Positions 42,534 to 51,790 of a stretch of DNA of 64,000 bases are shown here, one piece after another. Each line of letters starts with the position of its first letter. Within the stretch, counting starts at the first letter, position 1. Source of the stretch: Deltaproteobacteria bacterium (GTDB taxonomy: Bacteria; Myxococcota; Kuafuiibacteriia; Kuafuiibacteriales; Kuafuiibacteriaceae); assembly GCA_016703535.1 (NCBI GenBank), contig JADJBV010000002.1, positions 2,232,001 to 2,296,000 on the forward strand, written 5' to 3'. The notes below the pieces were generated by a model. That model saw nothing but the letters and a program-made list of their open reading frames with translations, was not told the DNA's origin and ran no database searches. The translations under genes and the position numbers were made by a program.

Positions 42534-44555
42534 CTAGAGCAGGAACACCTTCACCAACACGTCGCCGATGCCGATCAACGCCGCGCCGGCGATGATGCCG
42601 GCGCAGATCGGCTCTTGGGTCTCGACCCACAACTTGTGGCCGGAGGACTCCTTCTTTTCAGTATATCGGCGTTGCATGAACCAGAAGAAGAGGGCGCCGG
42701 CGAACATGGCCATGGTCGAGTCCGGGGGAACGACCACGCCGAGGCCGATGGCCAGGGGGCTGAGGGGGAACTTGTTGCGGGTGGCGATGCGGATGACCTC
42801 CAGGATCAGCCCCACGATGGCGGCGATGATCATCGAGGTGATGATCGATTGGGTCAGCAAGGACCCGCCGGTGCCGCCGCCGAAGATCGAGGAGACCAGG
42901 TCGGAGACGCCCTTCCACTGAACCGCGCCCGGGAAGGAGAAGCGGCCGCCGTCGGGGGCCATGGCCGCCATCAGGTTGGTGCCGGGCTGGTATTCGGAGA
43001 GGAAGAGGATGAAGAACAGGGGCGTGGAGGCCAAGGCGCCGGCGAAGATCCCGATGCAGTGGCCGATGGCCTGGTGCCGCGGTTTTCCGCCCAACATGTA
43101 GCCCGGCTTGATGTCCATCAGCAGGTTGGAGGCGTTGGAGGCCACCTCCAGGCACATGATGCCGGTCATCAGGTTGGTGGGCGGGTGTTTGGGGTTGAGG
43201 GCGCCGAACAAAAACTGGGGCAACTTGGACAAAGAGCTGGTCGGGGTGATGCCGGTGAGGGCGGTGGAGCTGGCGGCGATCAAGGTGAGGATCAAGATCA
43301 GGGGGATCGACGAGAGCCCGTAGATCCAGGGCACACCGAAGAACCAGTTGGCCAAAAACGCGGCGAAGGTCCCGAGGATCGGGATGCCCACCCAAGAGAT
43401 CCACAACGGCAACTCGATGTCGGCCAAGACGTCGGTGCCGTCGTTTTTGGCGCGACCGGTCAGGGACTTGAAGGCGTGGATGAACACCTGAGGTTTGGCG
43501 AAGAGCGACACCAAAGAGGCGACGATCATCATGGTGATGCCCCACCACAAGGACCAGCTGTTGAGGATGTGGGCCCGGCCAAAGACCGCGGTGCCCTCGG
43601 CGATGGATCCGGATTTGGGGGTGATCTCACCGATGCTGATCATCCAAGGCGCGATGATCACGAAGTTGAGCACCATGCCCACAAAAAGAGCGCCGGCGGT
43701 GCGCAGGCCCATCAGGCCGCCCGCGCCGAACATCGCCAGATCGAGGCCCGGGCTCAAGGCCAGCTGGCGGAGGTCGACGCCGCCCAAGGTGGGGAGCGGT
43801 ACCCAACCTTTGGCGACCATCCAGTAGTACCAACCGTCCAAGTTGTGGGGCAGGTGCCAGGCGGCCTTGAGGCCCAGCCACTTCTCTTGGATCAACTTCA
43901 TGTAGCTTTCGCCAGAGATGAAGCTGATGAAGCCCGCCAGTCCGGCGGCGAAGGCCAGGGCCTTGGCCTTGAACACCCCGACCTCGGCGCTGGAGGTGTA
44001 CAAGGTGTCGAGGACCACGCCGCAGGCTCGGCCCTCGGGGAAGGCTTGTTGTTCGTCGTTGATGAAGCGGCGCTTCATCGGGAAGGCCACCAACACGCCG
44101 AGCAGCGCCAACACCACGTTGAAGGCCATCATGTGGGGCCAATACATGGGCTGGTTCATCACCCACATGTACGCGGCCATGCCGCCGACCAAAGGCCCGG
44201 TCATGTAGCCGGCGGCGGTGGCGATGGACTGGGTGGCGTTGTTCTCCAGGATGGTCATGTCCCGGACGCCCATCCCGGCCAGGGCCTTGAACGCCGAAAA
44301 GGCCAAGATCACCGAGGTCAGGCCCACGCCCAAGGTCCAGCCGGTTTTGGCGCCGACGTAGAGGTTGGTGGCCGACAAGACCCCGCCCAACAAGAAGCCG
44401 GTGATCGCCGCCCGGACCGTCAGCTGAGGCATGTCGCCGCGGTAGACCTTGCTCAACCACCAGCGGTCCTTCTCCTCCCGAGACCAGGTGCGGATCTCTT
44501 CATCGGTGAGGGTGGGGATCCCGGACCGGGCGGGCCCGGGTTCGTGCGACGACAT
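42534..44555 (-). CDS. OPT-family oligopeptide transporter
   Basis: 673 residues from ATG at 44555 (MSSHEPGPARSGIPTLTDEEIRT). Polytopic inner-membrane permease with about 14-16 hydrophobic spans. Family signatures include AAITGFLLGGVLSATNLYVGAKTGW, ENNATQSIATAAGYMTGP, FPEGRACGVVLDTLY and NASNLLMDIKPGYMLGGKPRHQAIGH. Related to bacterial OPT/EspB-type peptide or metallophore transporters; the substrate is unknown. A possible TTG start at 44591 is less likely. Shares strand with the metallophosphoesterase 49 bases upstream. Confidence 0.9.
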   Translation of the reverse strand: MSSHEPGPARSGIPTLTDEEIRTWSREEKDRWWLSKVYRGDMPQLTVRAAITGFLLGGVLSATNLYVGAKTGWTLGVGLTSVILAFSAFKALAGMGVRDMTILENNATQSIATAAGYMTGPLVGGMAAYMWVMNQPMYWPHMMAFNVVLALLGVLVAFPMKRRFINDEQQAFPEGRACGVVLDTLYTSSAEVGVFKAKALAFAAGLAGFISFISGESYMKLIQEKWLGLKAAWHLPHNLDGWYYWMVAKGWVPLPTLGGVDLRQLALSPGLDLAMFGAGGLMGLRTAGALFVGMVLNFVIIAPWMISIGEITPKSGSIAEGTAVFGRAHILNSWSLWWGITMMIVASLVSLFAKPQVFIHAFKSLTGRAKNDGTDVLADIELPLWISWVGIPILGTFAAFLANWFFGVPWIYGLSSIPLILILTLIAASSTALTGITPTSSLSKLPQFLFGALNPKHPPTNLMTGIMCLEVASNASNLLMDIKPGYMLGGKPRHQAIGHCIGIFAGALASTPLFFILFLSEYQPGTNLMAAMAPDGGRFSFPGAVQWKGVSDLVSSIFGGGTGGSLLTQSIITSMIIAAIVGLILEVIRIATRNKFPLSPLAIGLGVVVPPDSTMAMFAGALFFWFMQRRYTEKKESSGHKLWVETQEPICAGIIAGAALIGIGDVLVKVFLL

Positions 44556-44604
44556 CCCCCCGTGCCTAACAAAATCGGGCGCCGTCCCCAACAGGGCAGG
44601 TGGC

Positions 44605-45420
44605 CTATTGGTCGTTTTGCAAGTTGGCCTGCGGGACCAGGTCGAAGATCGCCAGCTCGGGTCGGCAGAAGAGCCGCACCGGCAACACCGACATCCCCAG
44701 GCCTCGGCTCACGTAGAGGGGGGTGGGGCCCCGCCGATACCAACCGGCTTCGTAGCCATCGGACCCGGGCGGCAAAAACAGGGCCCCCAGGCCGGGCAAA
44801 CGGACCTGACCGCCGTGGGTGTGCCCGGCCAAGACCAGGTCCACTTGCCCGTCGATCGCGGCCGCGCCCGAGGGCGAATGGAGCACCGCTACCCTCGCGG
44901 TTTGGGTGCTGGTGCCGGCCAGCGCGCGCCGAACTTGGGGTTGGCCCGCCAGCTCGTCGTCCAGGCCGATCAAGGTGAGGTCGGGACGAAGCAATATAGG
45001 TTGGTTGACCAACCAATGTCCGTCTCCTAGGTCCACGCTGGTGGTGGCGGTCCCGCCCAACGCCCAATACTCCCAGTTCCCCGGCACCACGTAGGTCCCC
45101 AGCGGCGTCCGGGGCAGGCGGCCTAGGAAGCGGGTGACCGCCGCTCGGTCCCCGTCGGGGCCCACCAGATCGCCGGCCACCACGATCAGATCCACCTGAG
45201 CCTCGAGCAGAGCGGCCGGGACCAAGTCCCAGAGGCGACCGACGCCGGGCAAGTGGAGGTCGCTGAGGAGCGCGATCCGAACCGGGGTGGCGATCGGGAG
45301 GTTGGCGCGGTGGTGGGTGACCTCCAGCCAGGAGGGTTCGATCAGGAACGGATAAGCGACCGATGGCACTGCCAGCAAGAGGGCCGCCACGCGGAGCCGG
45401 CCTCTGCAACCCAACGACAC
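44605..45420 (-). CDS. Membrane-anchored metallophosphoesterase (YkuE-like)
   Basis: 271 residues from GTG. Residues 8-28 are a hydrophobic anchor (VAALLLAVPSVAYPFLIEP). Calcineurin-type motifs: LLSDLHL (49-55), VVAGDLVG, VVPGNWEYW (where GNH(D/E) is usual; the His is replaced by Trp), and LAGHTHGGQVRLPG with DL/H ligands. Similar to YkuE and YaeI proteins, which include UDP-sugar or lipid-type phosphodiesterases. Because of the GNW variant, activity is uncertain. The 261-base gap to 45682 separates it from the divergent PhyH gene. Confidence 0.82.
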   Translation of the reverse strand: MSLGCRGRLRVAALLLAVPSVAYPFLIEPSWLEVTHHRANLPIATPVRIALLSDLHLPGVGRLWDLVPAALLEAQVDLIVVAGDLVGPDGDRAAVTRFLGRLPRTPLGTYVVPGNWEYWALGGTATTSVDLGDGHWLVNQPILLRPDLTLIGLDDELAGQPQVRRALAGTSTQTARVAVLHSPSGAAAIDGQVDLVLAGHTHGGQVRLPGLGALFLPPGSDGYEAGWYRRGPTPLYVSRGLGMSVLPVRLFCRPELAIFDLVPQANLQNDQ

Positions 45421-45681
45421 GCGCCCTGGTTAACATGATCCCCGCAGGGCTTCGAGGTTGAGGCCCCAGGGTGATTCGGGTGCTCGGCCCTCAACTCCTG
45501 AAAGCGGGCGATGTTGACCGGCACTCGGGTCGGTGAGCGCTCGACGGGTTCGGCACCGGTGGGCCCGGCGTCGAAAGAGCGGTCGCTGGTGCGGCAGGCG
45601 AAGGCGGCGCGGCCATCCAGGGGCGGAGAGCGTCGGCGCATTCTGTTGCGTATCCCGCTTCTGGAGGACTAGAAGCGCCCC
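45421..45681. other. Divergent intergenic region, no supported gene
   Basis: Lies between the metallophosphoesterase and PhyH-like genes, which are transcribed away from each other. Short frames exist in both directions (for example 45342-45641 on the minus strand) but none has a family signature or clear ribosome site. The PhyH side ends with CTGGAGGACTAG about 20 bases before its GTG, a possible ribosome site. Both promoters must be here, but I cannot place them. Confidence 0.5.
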
Positions 45682-46434
45682 GTGGATCCGGAGATCCGAT
45701 CTGCCTTCGAGGTCGACGGTTACGCCCGCTTGGGCCGGCTCTTCAACGACGCCCACCTGGAGTTGTTGCGAGCCCGCAGCGACGCCTTGATGTTGGGTCA
45801 GGTCCGCTACGACGGGATGTTCTTCCAGCACGACTCCCAAAGTGGTCGCTACGAAGACCTGACCCACGGCGAAGGTTGGGTGGGGCCCTCCCTCGAATAT
45901 CGCAAGTTGGAGAAGCTGGAGCTCGATCCTCTGTTCCGCGCCCACCTAGAAGACCCACGCCTCGAAGCGATCGTGCGTCACTTCATCGAAGGGCCGATCG
46001 CGATCTACCGGGCGGTGTTGTTCAACAAGTCGGCCCGGGGGGGATCACCGTTGCCTTGGCACCAAGATGGCGGGCGTTTTTGGGGCGTCGATCGGGATCC
46101 CTTCCTCCAGATCTGGACGGCCCTCGATGACTGCGAACTGGAGGGCGGCTGCCTCGAGGTCATCCCCGGCACCCACCAGGCCGGCCTGGCGACGCCCCTC
46201 GGCGGGTTGGTCCCCGAACACTTGGCCCGGCCCAAAGAGCCGGCCTTGATCAAGGTCCCGGCCCAGGCTGGCGAGTGCTTGCTGATCCACAACCACGTGT
46301 GGCACCGAGCGGGCGTCAACCACTCGGGGCACCCGCGGCGCACCTTTTCGATCTCGTACATGACCGCGGCCACCCGCTGTTTGCGCAAGAAGCGGGCGCC
46401 CCGACAGTTCTTTCGAGTGTTCGAGCATGAGTGA
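45682..46434 (+). CDS. Phytanoyl-CoA dioxygenase (PhyH)-like Fe(II)/2-oxoglutarate oxygenase
   Basis: 250 residues from GTG. The double-stranded beta-helix metal triad is H127-x-D129 (PLPWHQDGGRFWG) and a distal His at ~208 (IHNHVWHRAGVNHSG), with a 2-oxoglutarate-binding Arg at ~219-220. PhyH proteins hydroxylate small molecules; the substrate is not inferable. The gene's last 8 bases overlap the SUI1-like gene, forming a short operon with it and the asparaginase. Confidence 0.85.
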   Translation: MDPEIRSAFEVDGYARLGRLFNDAHLELLRARSDALMLGQVRYDGMFFQHDSQSGRYEDLTHGEGWVGPSLEYRKLEKLELDPLFRAHLEDPRLEAIVRHFIEGPIAIYRAVLFNKSARGGSPLPWHQDGGRFWGVDRDPFLQIWTALDDCELEGGCLEVIPGTHQAGLATPLGGLVPEHLARPKEPALIKVPAQAGECLLIHNHVWHRAGVNHSGHPRRTFSISYMTAATRCLRKKRAPRQFFRVFEHE

Positions 46435-46804
46435 CCCCAAGCAGCCCTTCAACCCCGCCTTCGCCGCCTTGGCCAAGCTCAAGGCCGAGATGCCGGCCAC
46501 GCCGCCGCCGAACCCCACGCCGACCCCGAGCGCAACACCGTCCGCGCCGGCCAAGAAGATCTACGGGGGCAAGATCGTGGTGCGGCGGGAGAAGAAGGGC
46601 CGGGGCGGCAAAACCGTCACCTGCGTCGAAGGCCTGACCGCTTCACCCAAAGAGCTGGAGGCCTTGGCCACGAGCTTAAAAAAGGCCCTGGGCTGCGGCG
46701 CGACCCTCGAAGGTCGGACCTTGGTGTTGCTCGGTGATCTCACGGTGCGGGTGAAGGCCTGGCTGGAGGCCGACGGGGCCAAGCAGGTGATCCTCGGCAA
46801 TTGA
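46427..46804 (+). CDS. SUI1/YciH-like translation factor
   Basis: 125 residues. The N-terminal ~42 residues are Pro/Thr-rich. The rest is the SUI1 domain: KIVVRREKKGRGGKTVTCVEGL, ALATSLKKALGCGATLEGRTLVLLGDLTVRVKAWLE. Homologues of eIF1/YciH influence start-codon or stress-dependent initiation. Start ATG overlaps the preceding gene's end by 8 bases. Confidence 0.88.
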   Translation: MSDPKQPFNPAFAALAKLKAEMPATPPPNPTPTPSATPSAPAKKIYGGKIVVRREKKGRGGKTVTCVEGLTASPKELEALATSLKKALGCGATLEGRTLVLLGDLTVRVKAWLEADGAKQVILGN

Positions 46805-46828
46805 GGGGTCGCGTGGTAGAGGCGGTCC

Positions 46829-47335
46829 GTGTCCAAACGGCGTGTCGTGATCATCTCCACCGGCGGGACCATCGAAAAGACCTACGATCCGTTTTCGGGG
46901 ATCGTCTCCAACCAGGTCAGCGTGCTCGACGTGATGTTGGCCTCCTTGGAGCTCCGCGGGGTGGAGATCCGGCGAGTGGCCTTGATGAACAAGGACAGCC
47001 TGGAGATGACGCCGGCCGATCACACGCTGATCGCCGAGACCGTCCACCACGAAGGGGCCCAGGCCGACGGCGTGGTGGTGGTGCACGGGACCGATCGTTT
47101 GGCGTCGAGTGGTGAACGGGTCTTGTCCCTCGGCACGCCGCCGGTCCCGGTGGTCTTCACCGGCGCCATGCGCCCCTACGAGCTGCGCCACACCGACGCC
47201 CTCCAGAACCTGACCGAGGCTTTGTTGGCGGTGCAGATCCTAACGCCGGGGGTCTACGTGGCGATGCACAACCAGGTCTTGGCTTTTCCGGGGGTGGTCA
47301 AAGACCACCAAGCGGGCACCTTCAAGCGGGCTTGA
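46829..47335 (+). CDS. Asparaginase domain protein, N-terminal domain only
   Basis: 168 residues from GTG; full asparaginases are ~330. It has STGGTIEKT (T11 the candidate nucleophile), VVVHGTDRLASSG (second active-site Thr-Asp) and VVFTGAMRPYELRHTDALQNL. The C-terminal domain of normal asparaginases is absent and the gene ends in FKRA, 12 bases before the convergent kinase stop. Such short forms are known among bacteria, so this looks natural rather than broken. The active-site residue usually contributed by the C-terminal half may come from a dimer partner. Confidence 0.8.
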   Translation: MSKRRVVIISTGGTIEKTYDPFSGIVSNQVSVLDVMLASLELRGVEIRRVALMNKDSLEMTPADHTLIAETVHHEGAQADGVVVVHGTDRLASSGERVLSLGTPPVPVVFTGAMRPYELRHTDALQNLTEALLAVQILTPGVYVAMHNQVLAFPGVVKDHQAGTFKRA

Positions 47336-47347
47336 GGGACCCAAACC

Positions 47348-49483
47348 TCAGCGGGGCGCGGTTTGAGTGACCTTGGGCCGGAGCAGCCCCAGCTCGACCA
47401 ACAAATAGGCCAAGACCAGCGACGGCTTTTCGTCCCGTTCGGCGCTGCTCTCCCGGATCGCCATCTCCAAGGTGGCGGTCTGTCCCAGCGGCAACAGGCG
47501 CGGCGCCTCCGAGTGGGGCAGACGCAGCTCCAGCACCTCGGCCTCGAAGTTGGGCGCCCGCTCGAGGTGGAGGCCCATCACCGGGCGCAGGGCCTCGAGC
47601 AACATCATGGTGCTTCGCCCCTGCTGCACCATCCCCGGCAAAAGCCGCAAGATCGCTACCGGCTGCGGCAACCCCAAGGTCACGTTGAGCGTGGCCTCGA
47701 AGGCGTAGGCCGCCGTGGGCCACCCGAAGGTCTCCTCCAGGTTCTTCTGCTGGATCTTGGCCCGGGCCACGCGCAGCCGTTGCATCAGCTCGTTGGGGGC
47801 CAGCCGCTCGAAAGGCTCCTGGCGATCGAGGCAGAGGTGCAGGGCCTCTTCCAGCGGGGTGCTTTCGGTGGCCGGCCCGGCCGCCAGATCGGTGTACGCC
47901 TTGAGTGCACTCCGGTTGGAGGTGACCCGCACCAACGCCCCTTCAAAGAGGTGGAGCTCCCGACGATCGAGCCGCGGCCCGTCCGATCGGAGGAGGATCA
48001 AGCGGCCGGTGGCGCGCCGCCTCGCCAACTCCCCGACGATCGAGGTCAAGCTGCGCGCGTCCAAGGTCCCGGAGAGCGCCGACACCGGCAGTGAAGGATC
48101 GAGCTCGGCCCGATCTTCGCCCAACAAGCGGCACAACTCGGCGTAGCGCAGCCAACGCCGACCATCGGTGGTCAGGCTCAGGCCCACCCGTTCGCCGTCC
48201 GGATGGCTCCGCAGGATCTCGGTGGCGGCCAACGGCGCCAAGGGCCCCAATTCTCCGTCGAAACGGCGGATCCAGACCGGCCAACGGGGCGTCGGCATCT
48301 CCTGGTCTCGGGCTCGCTGGGGCAACAGGTCGTGAGTTTCGCCGATGCCCCGAGGCGCGGGGATCGGCGCTTCGACGGCGGCGCTCGGCTTCAAGACGTC
48401 GTGGGTCTCGACGGAGGCCGGCCCACCAGGCATCGGGATCCGCTCGACTGCGTGGTGGGGGCGCACGATGCTGTAGGTCAGGCCTTCGTCCGAACTTGGG
48501 ACCCGGGGCGGTGGCGTCAGGGGCCCGGGTCGGGCTCCACTCAAGGTGGCGAGGAGTGGCCGGAGCGCCACCGCTACGTCTTCGCTGGTGGTGCGGGCCC
48601 GCATCATGGCCAACAAGGAGAGGAGCTGGTGCTGCAGGGTCCGGGCGTTGGCGGTGCGTCGCTGCCGATCGGCGTCCAAGGCCGCGAGCAACACCTGATC
48701 CAGACCTTGGGGCAGGTCGGTCGCGTAACGAGAAGGCGGGATCCGGGGCGCGGCACAAACTCGAGAGATGGTCTCGGCCGGCGTCGGCCCCGCAAAGAGG
48801 CGGCGTTGGGTCAGGCACTCCCAAAGGACCACCGCCAACGAAAACACATCCGCCCGCGGGTCGGGTCGGTCGCCCGAAAAGAGCTCGGGCGCCATATACG
48901 GCAACTTGCCCCGGGCCCCGTTTTGGCGAGGGTCGAAGTGGCGGGTGTCATCCACGGCCACCCCGAAGTCTCCCAACTTCACCACCCCCCGTTCGGAGAC
49001 GTAGACATTGTCAGGCGCCACGTCGCAGTGCACCAAGTTGCGCCGTTCACCCAGCTCGTCCTTGAGCTCATGGGCGTAGGCCAGGGCCTCCAAGATCTGG
49101 GTGGCGATGTGCAAGCTGAGCCAGGTCGGTAGGCGGGTTCGCTCCCGGGCGGCGCAGCGCAACAAGCGGTTGAGATCGGTGCCGGCCAACTCCAGCGCCA
49201 TAAAATATTCGCCGGATTGGACCTGACCCAACTCGTAGATCTCGACCACGTTCGGGTGTTGAACCAGGCTCGCCAACTTGGCTTCGGCGACGAAGGCCTG
49301 CACCTCTTCGGGCGTCTGAGAGGTCCGCGGGCGTTTGATCACCAGGCGGCGTTCGAAGCCCGCGGCGCCGGATCGACGCGCCGCGTAGACGTCCGCGTGC
49401 CCGCCTGAACCCAACCGCTCCAAGAGCTCGAAGGCACCGTAGACACACGGCAACCCGGGCGCGGACCCACTCCCCACCGTCAT
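47348..49483 (-). CDS. Ser/Thr protein kinase with GYF-like and DUF4388-like C-terminus
   Basis: 711 residues. Kinase domain ~14-290: glycine loop GSGGHADVY, K50 in LVIKRP, catalytic loop HCDVAPDN (152-159; canonical HRD is HCD) and DFG at 172-174. Residues ~330-420 are a proline-rich linker. A GYF-like domain follows (~420-485: WPVWIRRFDGELGPLAP.., GLSLTTDGRRWLRY) and then a DUF4388-like region (~500-560: LSGTLDARSLTSIVGELARRRATGRL), features of myxobacterial regulators. No transmembrane helix is seen. HCD suggests altered but perhaps retained activity, since the Asp is kept. Confidence 0.88.
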   Translation of the reverse strand: MTVGSGSAPGLPCVYGAFELLERLGSGGHADVYAARRSGAAGFERRLVIKRPRTSQTPEEVQAFVAEAKLASLVQHPNVVEIYELGQVQSGEYFMALELAGTDLNRLLRCAARERTRLPTWLSLHIATQILEALAYAHELKDELGERRNLVHCDVAPDNVYVSERGVVKLGDFGVAVDDTRHFDPRQNGARGKLPYMAPELFSGDRPDPRADVFSLAVVLWECLTQRRLFAGPTPAETISRVCAAPRIPPSRYATDLPQGLDQVLLAALDADRQRRTANARTLQHQLLSLLAMMRARTTSEDVAVALRPLLATLSGARPGPLTPPPRVPSSDEGLTYSIVRPHHAVERIPMPGGPASVETHDVLKPSAAVEAPIPAPRGIGETHDLLPQRARDQEMPTPRWPVWIRRFDGELGPLAPLAATEILRSHPDGERVGLSLTTDGRRWLRYAELCRLLGEDRAELDPSLPVSALSGTLDARSLTSIVGELARRRATGRLILLRSDGPRLDRRELHLFEGALVRVTSNRSALKAYTDLAAGPATESTPLEEALHLCLDRQEPFERLAPNELMQRLRVARAKIQQKNLEETFGWPTAAYAFEATLNVTLGLPQPVAILRLLPGMVQQGRSTMMLLEALRPVMGLHLERAPNFEAEVLELRLPHSEAPRLLPLGQTATLEMAIRESSAERDEKPSLVLAYLLVELGLLRPKVTQTAPR

Positions 49484-49555
49484 TCGAACCTGCAGGCTAC
49501 CTTGCCGCTTTCAGCCGAGCAAACCACATGCACCTCGGTGCGGGCCCGATGAAGG

Positions 49556-51730
49556 TCAAGGTCCGATGAACGGCAGATGTTCGGCCATCCAGCTCGCCAG
49601 ATCGGCGCTGGAGTAGGGCCGGCCCTGTTCGAAAATGAGGGCTTCCAGCTCACGGGCGACAGACAAGGCGCTGGCCGGGCGATCCGCGGGGCGTTTGGCC
49701 AGACAGGACTCCACCAAAGAGGTGAGTCGGCCCGAGGGATCCTCTTTGTTGCGGGAGAGGAGGAAGGGCTCCTCCAGGATCGCTTTTTTGGTCGCGGTCG
49801 GGCTGCCGCGGGAGAAGGGCGCCCGCAGGGTGAGGCCTTCCGCCAACACCAGGCCGATCCCGTAGAGATCGGTGGCCGGTCCTTCGGGCCCCAGCGCCGG
49901 GTTGAGGGACTCGGGCGGGGCGGCGTCGACCCGGTCCCGGGGATCTTCGGCGACCAACATCGCCATCCCTTGAGGCCGCAAAAAGTCGAAGCCCGACAAC
50001 ACCACCTGCCCGTGCCGCAGCAGCTGGACCCGATGAGGCCCGAGGTCCCGGTGGATCGAGGCCCGGACGGAAGGCCGCCCGACGTGCAGGGTGTGGGCGG
50101 CCAGGGCGATCAAGCTGCCGATGCGGCAGACCGCGGGCACCGGCAAACGAACGCCGAGCTGCCGGCAACGTTCGAAGACCGTGTCCAAAAAGAGGCCATC
50201 GCGGTGCTCCAAGGTGCGGTGCACCTCGGGTTCGGTCTGAAAATCCAAGACGGTCTCGAGGCGCGGATCACCGAAGCTGGCCATCAACTGGGTCACCCGC
50301 AAAAAGGCCTCGGCCCGCCCGGGGTCGTTGGCCCGCTCCGGGGCCAGCCGCTCCAACTCCACCACTCGCTCGAAGCGGCCCGGGCCACTCTGCCGCGCCA
50401 AGTAGGTCTCGATCGGGCCTCGGGTGCGGAGCCTCCGGAGCAGCTGGTAGCGGCCGAGGCGGCTTTCATCCCGGCGGGGTGGAGGCGGGGGCGGAGGTTG
50501 AGGGTTGGCCAACTCCTCGGCCAAAATTTCGCTCAACGAGTTGCGCACCAGCGGCGGAAGATCGTTGGTCTCGACGATCGCGCCCGGCGGCGGCGGCGCT
50601 GGCAACAAGGCGATGCGGGTGGTCGGCGGCGAAGGGTGCCGGGGAGGAGGGAGCAGGCGCCCGCTGGAGGCTCTCCGGCTGATGGTCGCCTCGACGATCC
50701 GACCTTGATAGGCCGCCACCAACAACTCGTCGTCGCCGATGGCCCGGGCGCGGCGCTCTTGTTCGTGGCGCTCCCGCAGCTCGTTGCGAAGGAAGAGGCC
50801 CAGGTGACGTTTGCTGAGATCGTATTGTTGACCCGCCGCGAAGGCGTACAGCGCCTGGTGCATGGCGGCCGCGTTTTGGTAACGACGCTCCGGCTGCTTC
50901 TCCAGGGCCTTCATCAAGATCGCCGCCAGCTCCGGAGAAAACTCGGGATCGACGTCGGTCGGCGCGATCGGCCGGCCGTCGACGATCGCCCGCAGCACCA
51001 TCGCTTCGGTGCGACCGAAGAAGGGGTGGCGACCGAGCAGGGCCTCGTAGAGCAGGGCGCCCAAGCCAAACAGATCGGCCCGGCCGTCCACCGCGCTGCC
51101 TTGGATCTGCTCCGGCGCCATGAAGGCCAACTTGCCCTTCATCAGGCCCGGGTGGGTCTTGTGCAGGCGGCCTTCGGCGCGGCTGACGCCGAAGTCGAGC
51201 AACTTCACTTCACCTTGGAATGAGAGGTGGATGTTCTGGGGCGACACGTCCCGGTGCACGATCTTCAGCGGTTGTCCGCGTTCGTCGGCGAAGTCGTGGG
51301 CGTAACCCAAGGCCTCCAAGGTGTCGCAGGCGATCTTGACCGCCAGATCCGGCGGGAAGGGGCGCTTCGCCTCTCGCAATCGTTGCCCCAGGCCCTGCAG
51401 GTTGGTCCCGGAGACCAACTCCATGGCGATGAACATCGAGCCGTCGAGATCCCCCAGCTCGAAGATCTGGACGATGTTGGGGTGGTTCATCTTCGAGGCG
51501 ATCGAAGCCTCGTCGACGAACATCTCGACCGTGTCCTTGTCGAGCTGCAGCTCGGGGCGGATCCGCTTCAGCGCCACCTCTTTGGTGCCGCCGCCGTAGA
51601 GGCGCATCCGGGCCAAGAAGATCTGGCCCATGGCGCCCGACGCAAAACGCCCGAGGATTTGGTAGCGCTGGGCCGGCGGGCCCGAGGCGTCGATCCCCGA
51701 GAGCTCGGGGCGAGGGACGAAGCTCCGCAC
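49556..51730 (-). CDS. Ser/Thr kinase with C-terminal pseudokinase domain
   Basis: 724 residues from GTG at 51730. The first kinase domain is canonical: K55 in VALKRI, HRDVSPQN (159-166) and LDFG at 178-181, the myxobacterial pattern. A Pro-rich linker (~370-445) leads to a second kinase-like domain (~450-720) in which the ATP Lys position reads VVELERL, the catalytic loop is HRDLGPHRV (no Asn) and DFG is replaced by SGFDF. This half looks inactive. An ATG-like upstream start at 51817 lies beyond a strong terminator and is rejected. No membrane helix is seen. Confidence 0.86.
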   Translation of the reverse strand: MRSFVPRPELSGIDASGPPAQRYQILGRFASGAMGQIFLARMRLYGGGTKEVALKRIRPELQLDKDTVEMFVDEASIASKMNHPNIVQIFELGDLDGSMFIAMELVSGTNLQGLGQRLREAKRPFPPDLAVKIACDTLEALGYAHDFADERGQPLKIVHRDVSPQNIHLSFQGEVKLLDFGVSRAEGRLHKTHPGLMKGKLAFMAPEQIQGSAVDGRADLFGLGALLYEALLGRHPFFGRTEAMVLRAIVDGRPIAPTDVDPEFSPELAAILMKALEKQPERRYQNAAAMHQALYAFAAGQQYDLSKRHLGLFLRNELRERHEQERRARAIGDDELLVAAYQGRIVEATISRRASSGRLLPPPRHPSPPTTRIALLPAPPPPGAIVETNDLPPLVRNSLSEILAEELANPQPPPPPPPRRDESRLGRYQLLRRLRTRGPIETYLARQSGPGRFERVVELERLAPERANDPGRAEAFLRVTQLMASFGDPRLETVLDFQTEPEVHRTLEHRDGLFLDTVFERCRQLGVRLPVPAVCRIGSLIALAAHTLHVGRPSVRASIHRDLGPHRVQLLRHGQVVLSGFDFLRPQGMAMLVAEDPRDRVDAAPPESLNPALGPEGPATDLYGIGLVLAEGLTLRAPFSRGSPTATKKAILEEPFLLSRNKEDPSGRLTSLVESCLAKRPADRPASALSVARELEALIFEQGRPYSSADLASWMAEHLPFIGP

Positions 51731-51755
51731 GCCGCCGTGGAGGCTAACTCGAGAT

Positions 51756-51790
51756 AAAAAAAAGGGCGACGGAGGATCGCTCCGTCGCCC
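51756..51790 (-). terminator. Strong intrinsic terminator
   Basis: On the minus strand GGGCGACGGAG and CTCCGTCGCCC form a perfect 11-base stem with a 5-base loop (51764-51790), followed by eight T (51763-51756). It ends transcription coming from above 51790, just before the kinase gene, so the upstream transcript is not the kinase mRNA. Confidence 0.9.

Noticed and set aside
45342..45641. 99-residue frame upstream of the metallophosphoesterase
   Set aside because: No family signature, overlaps a real gene, and composition resembles random GC-rich DNA.
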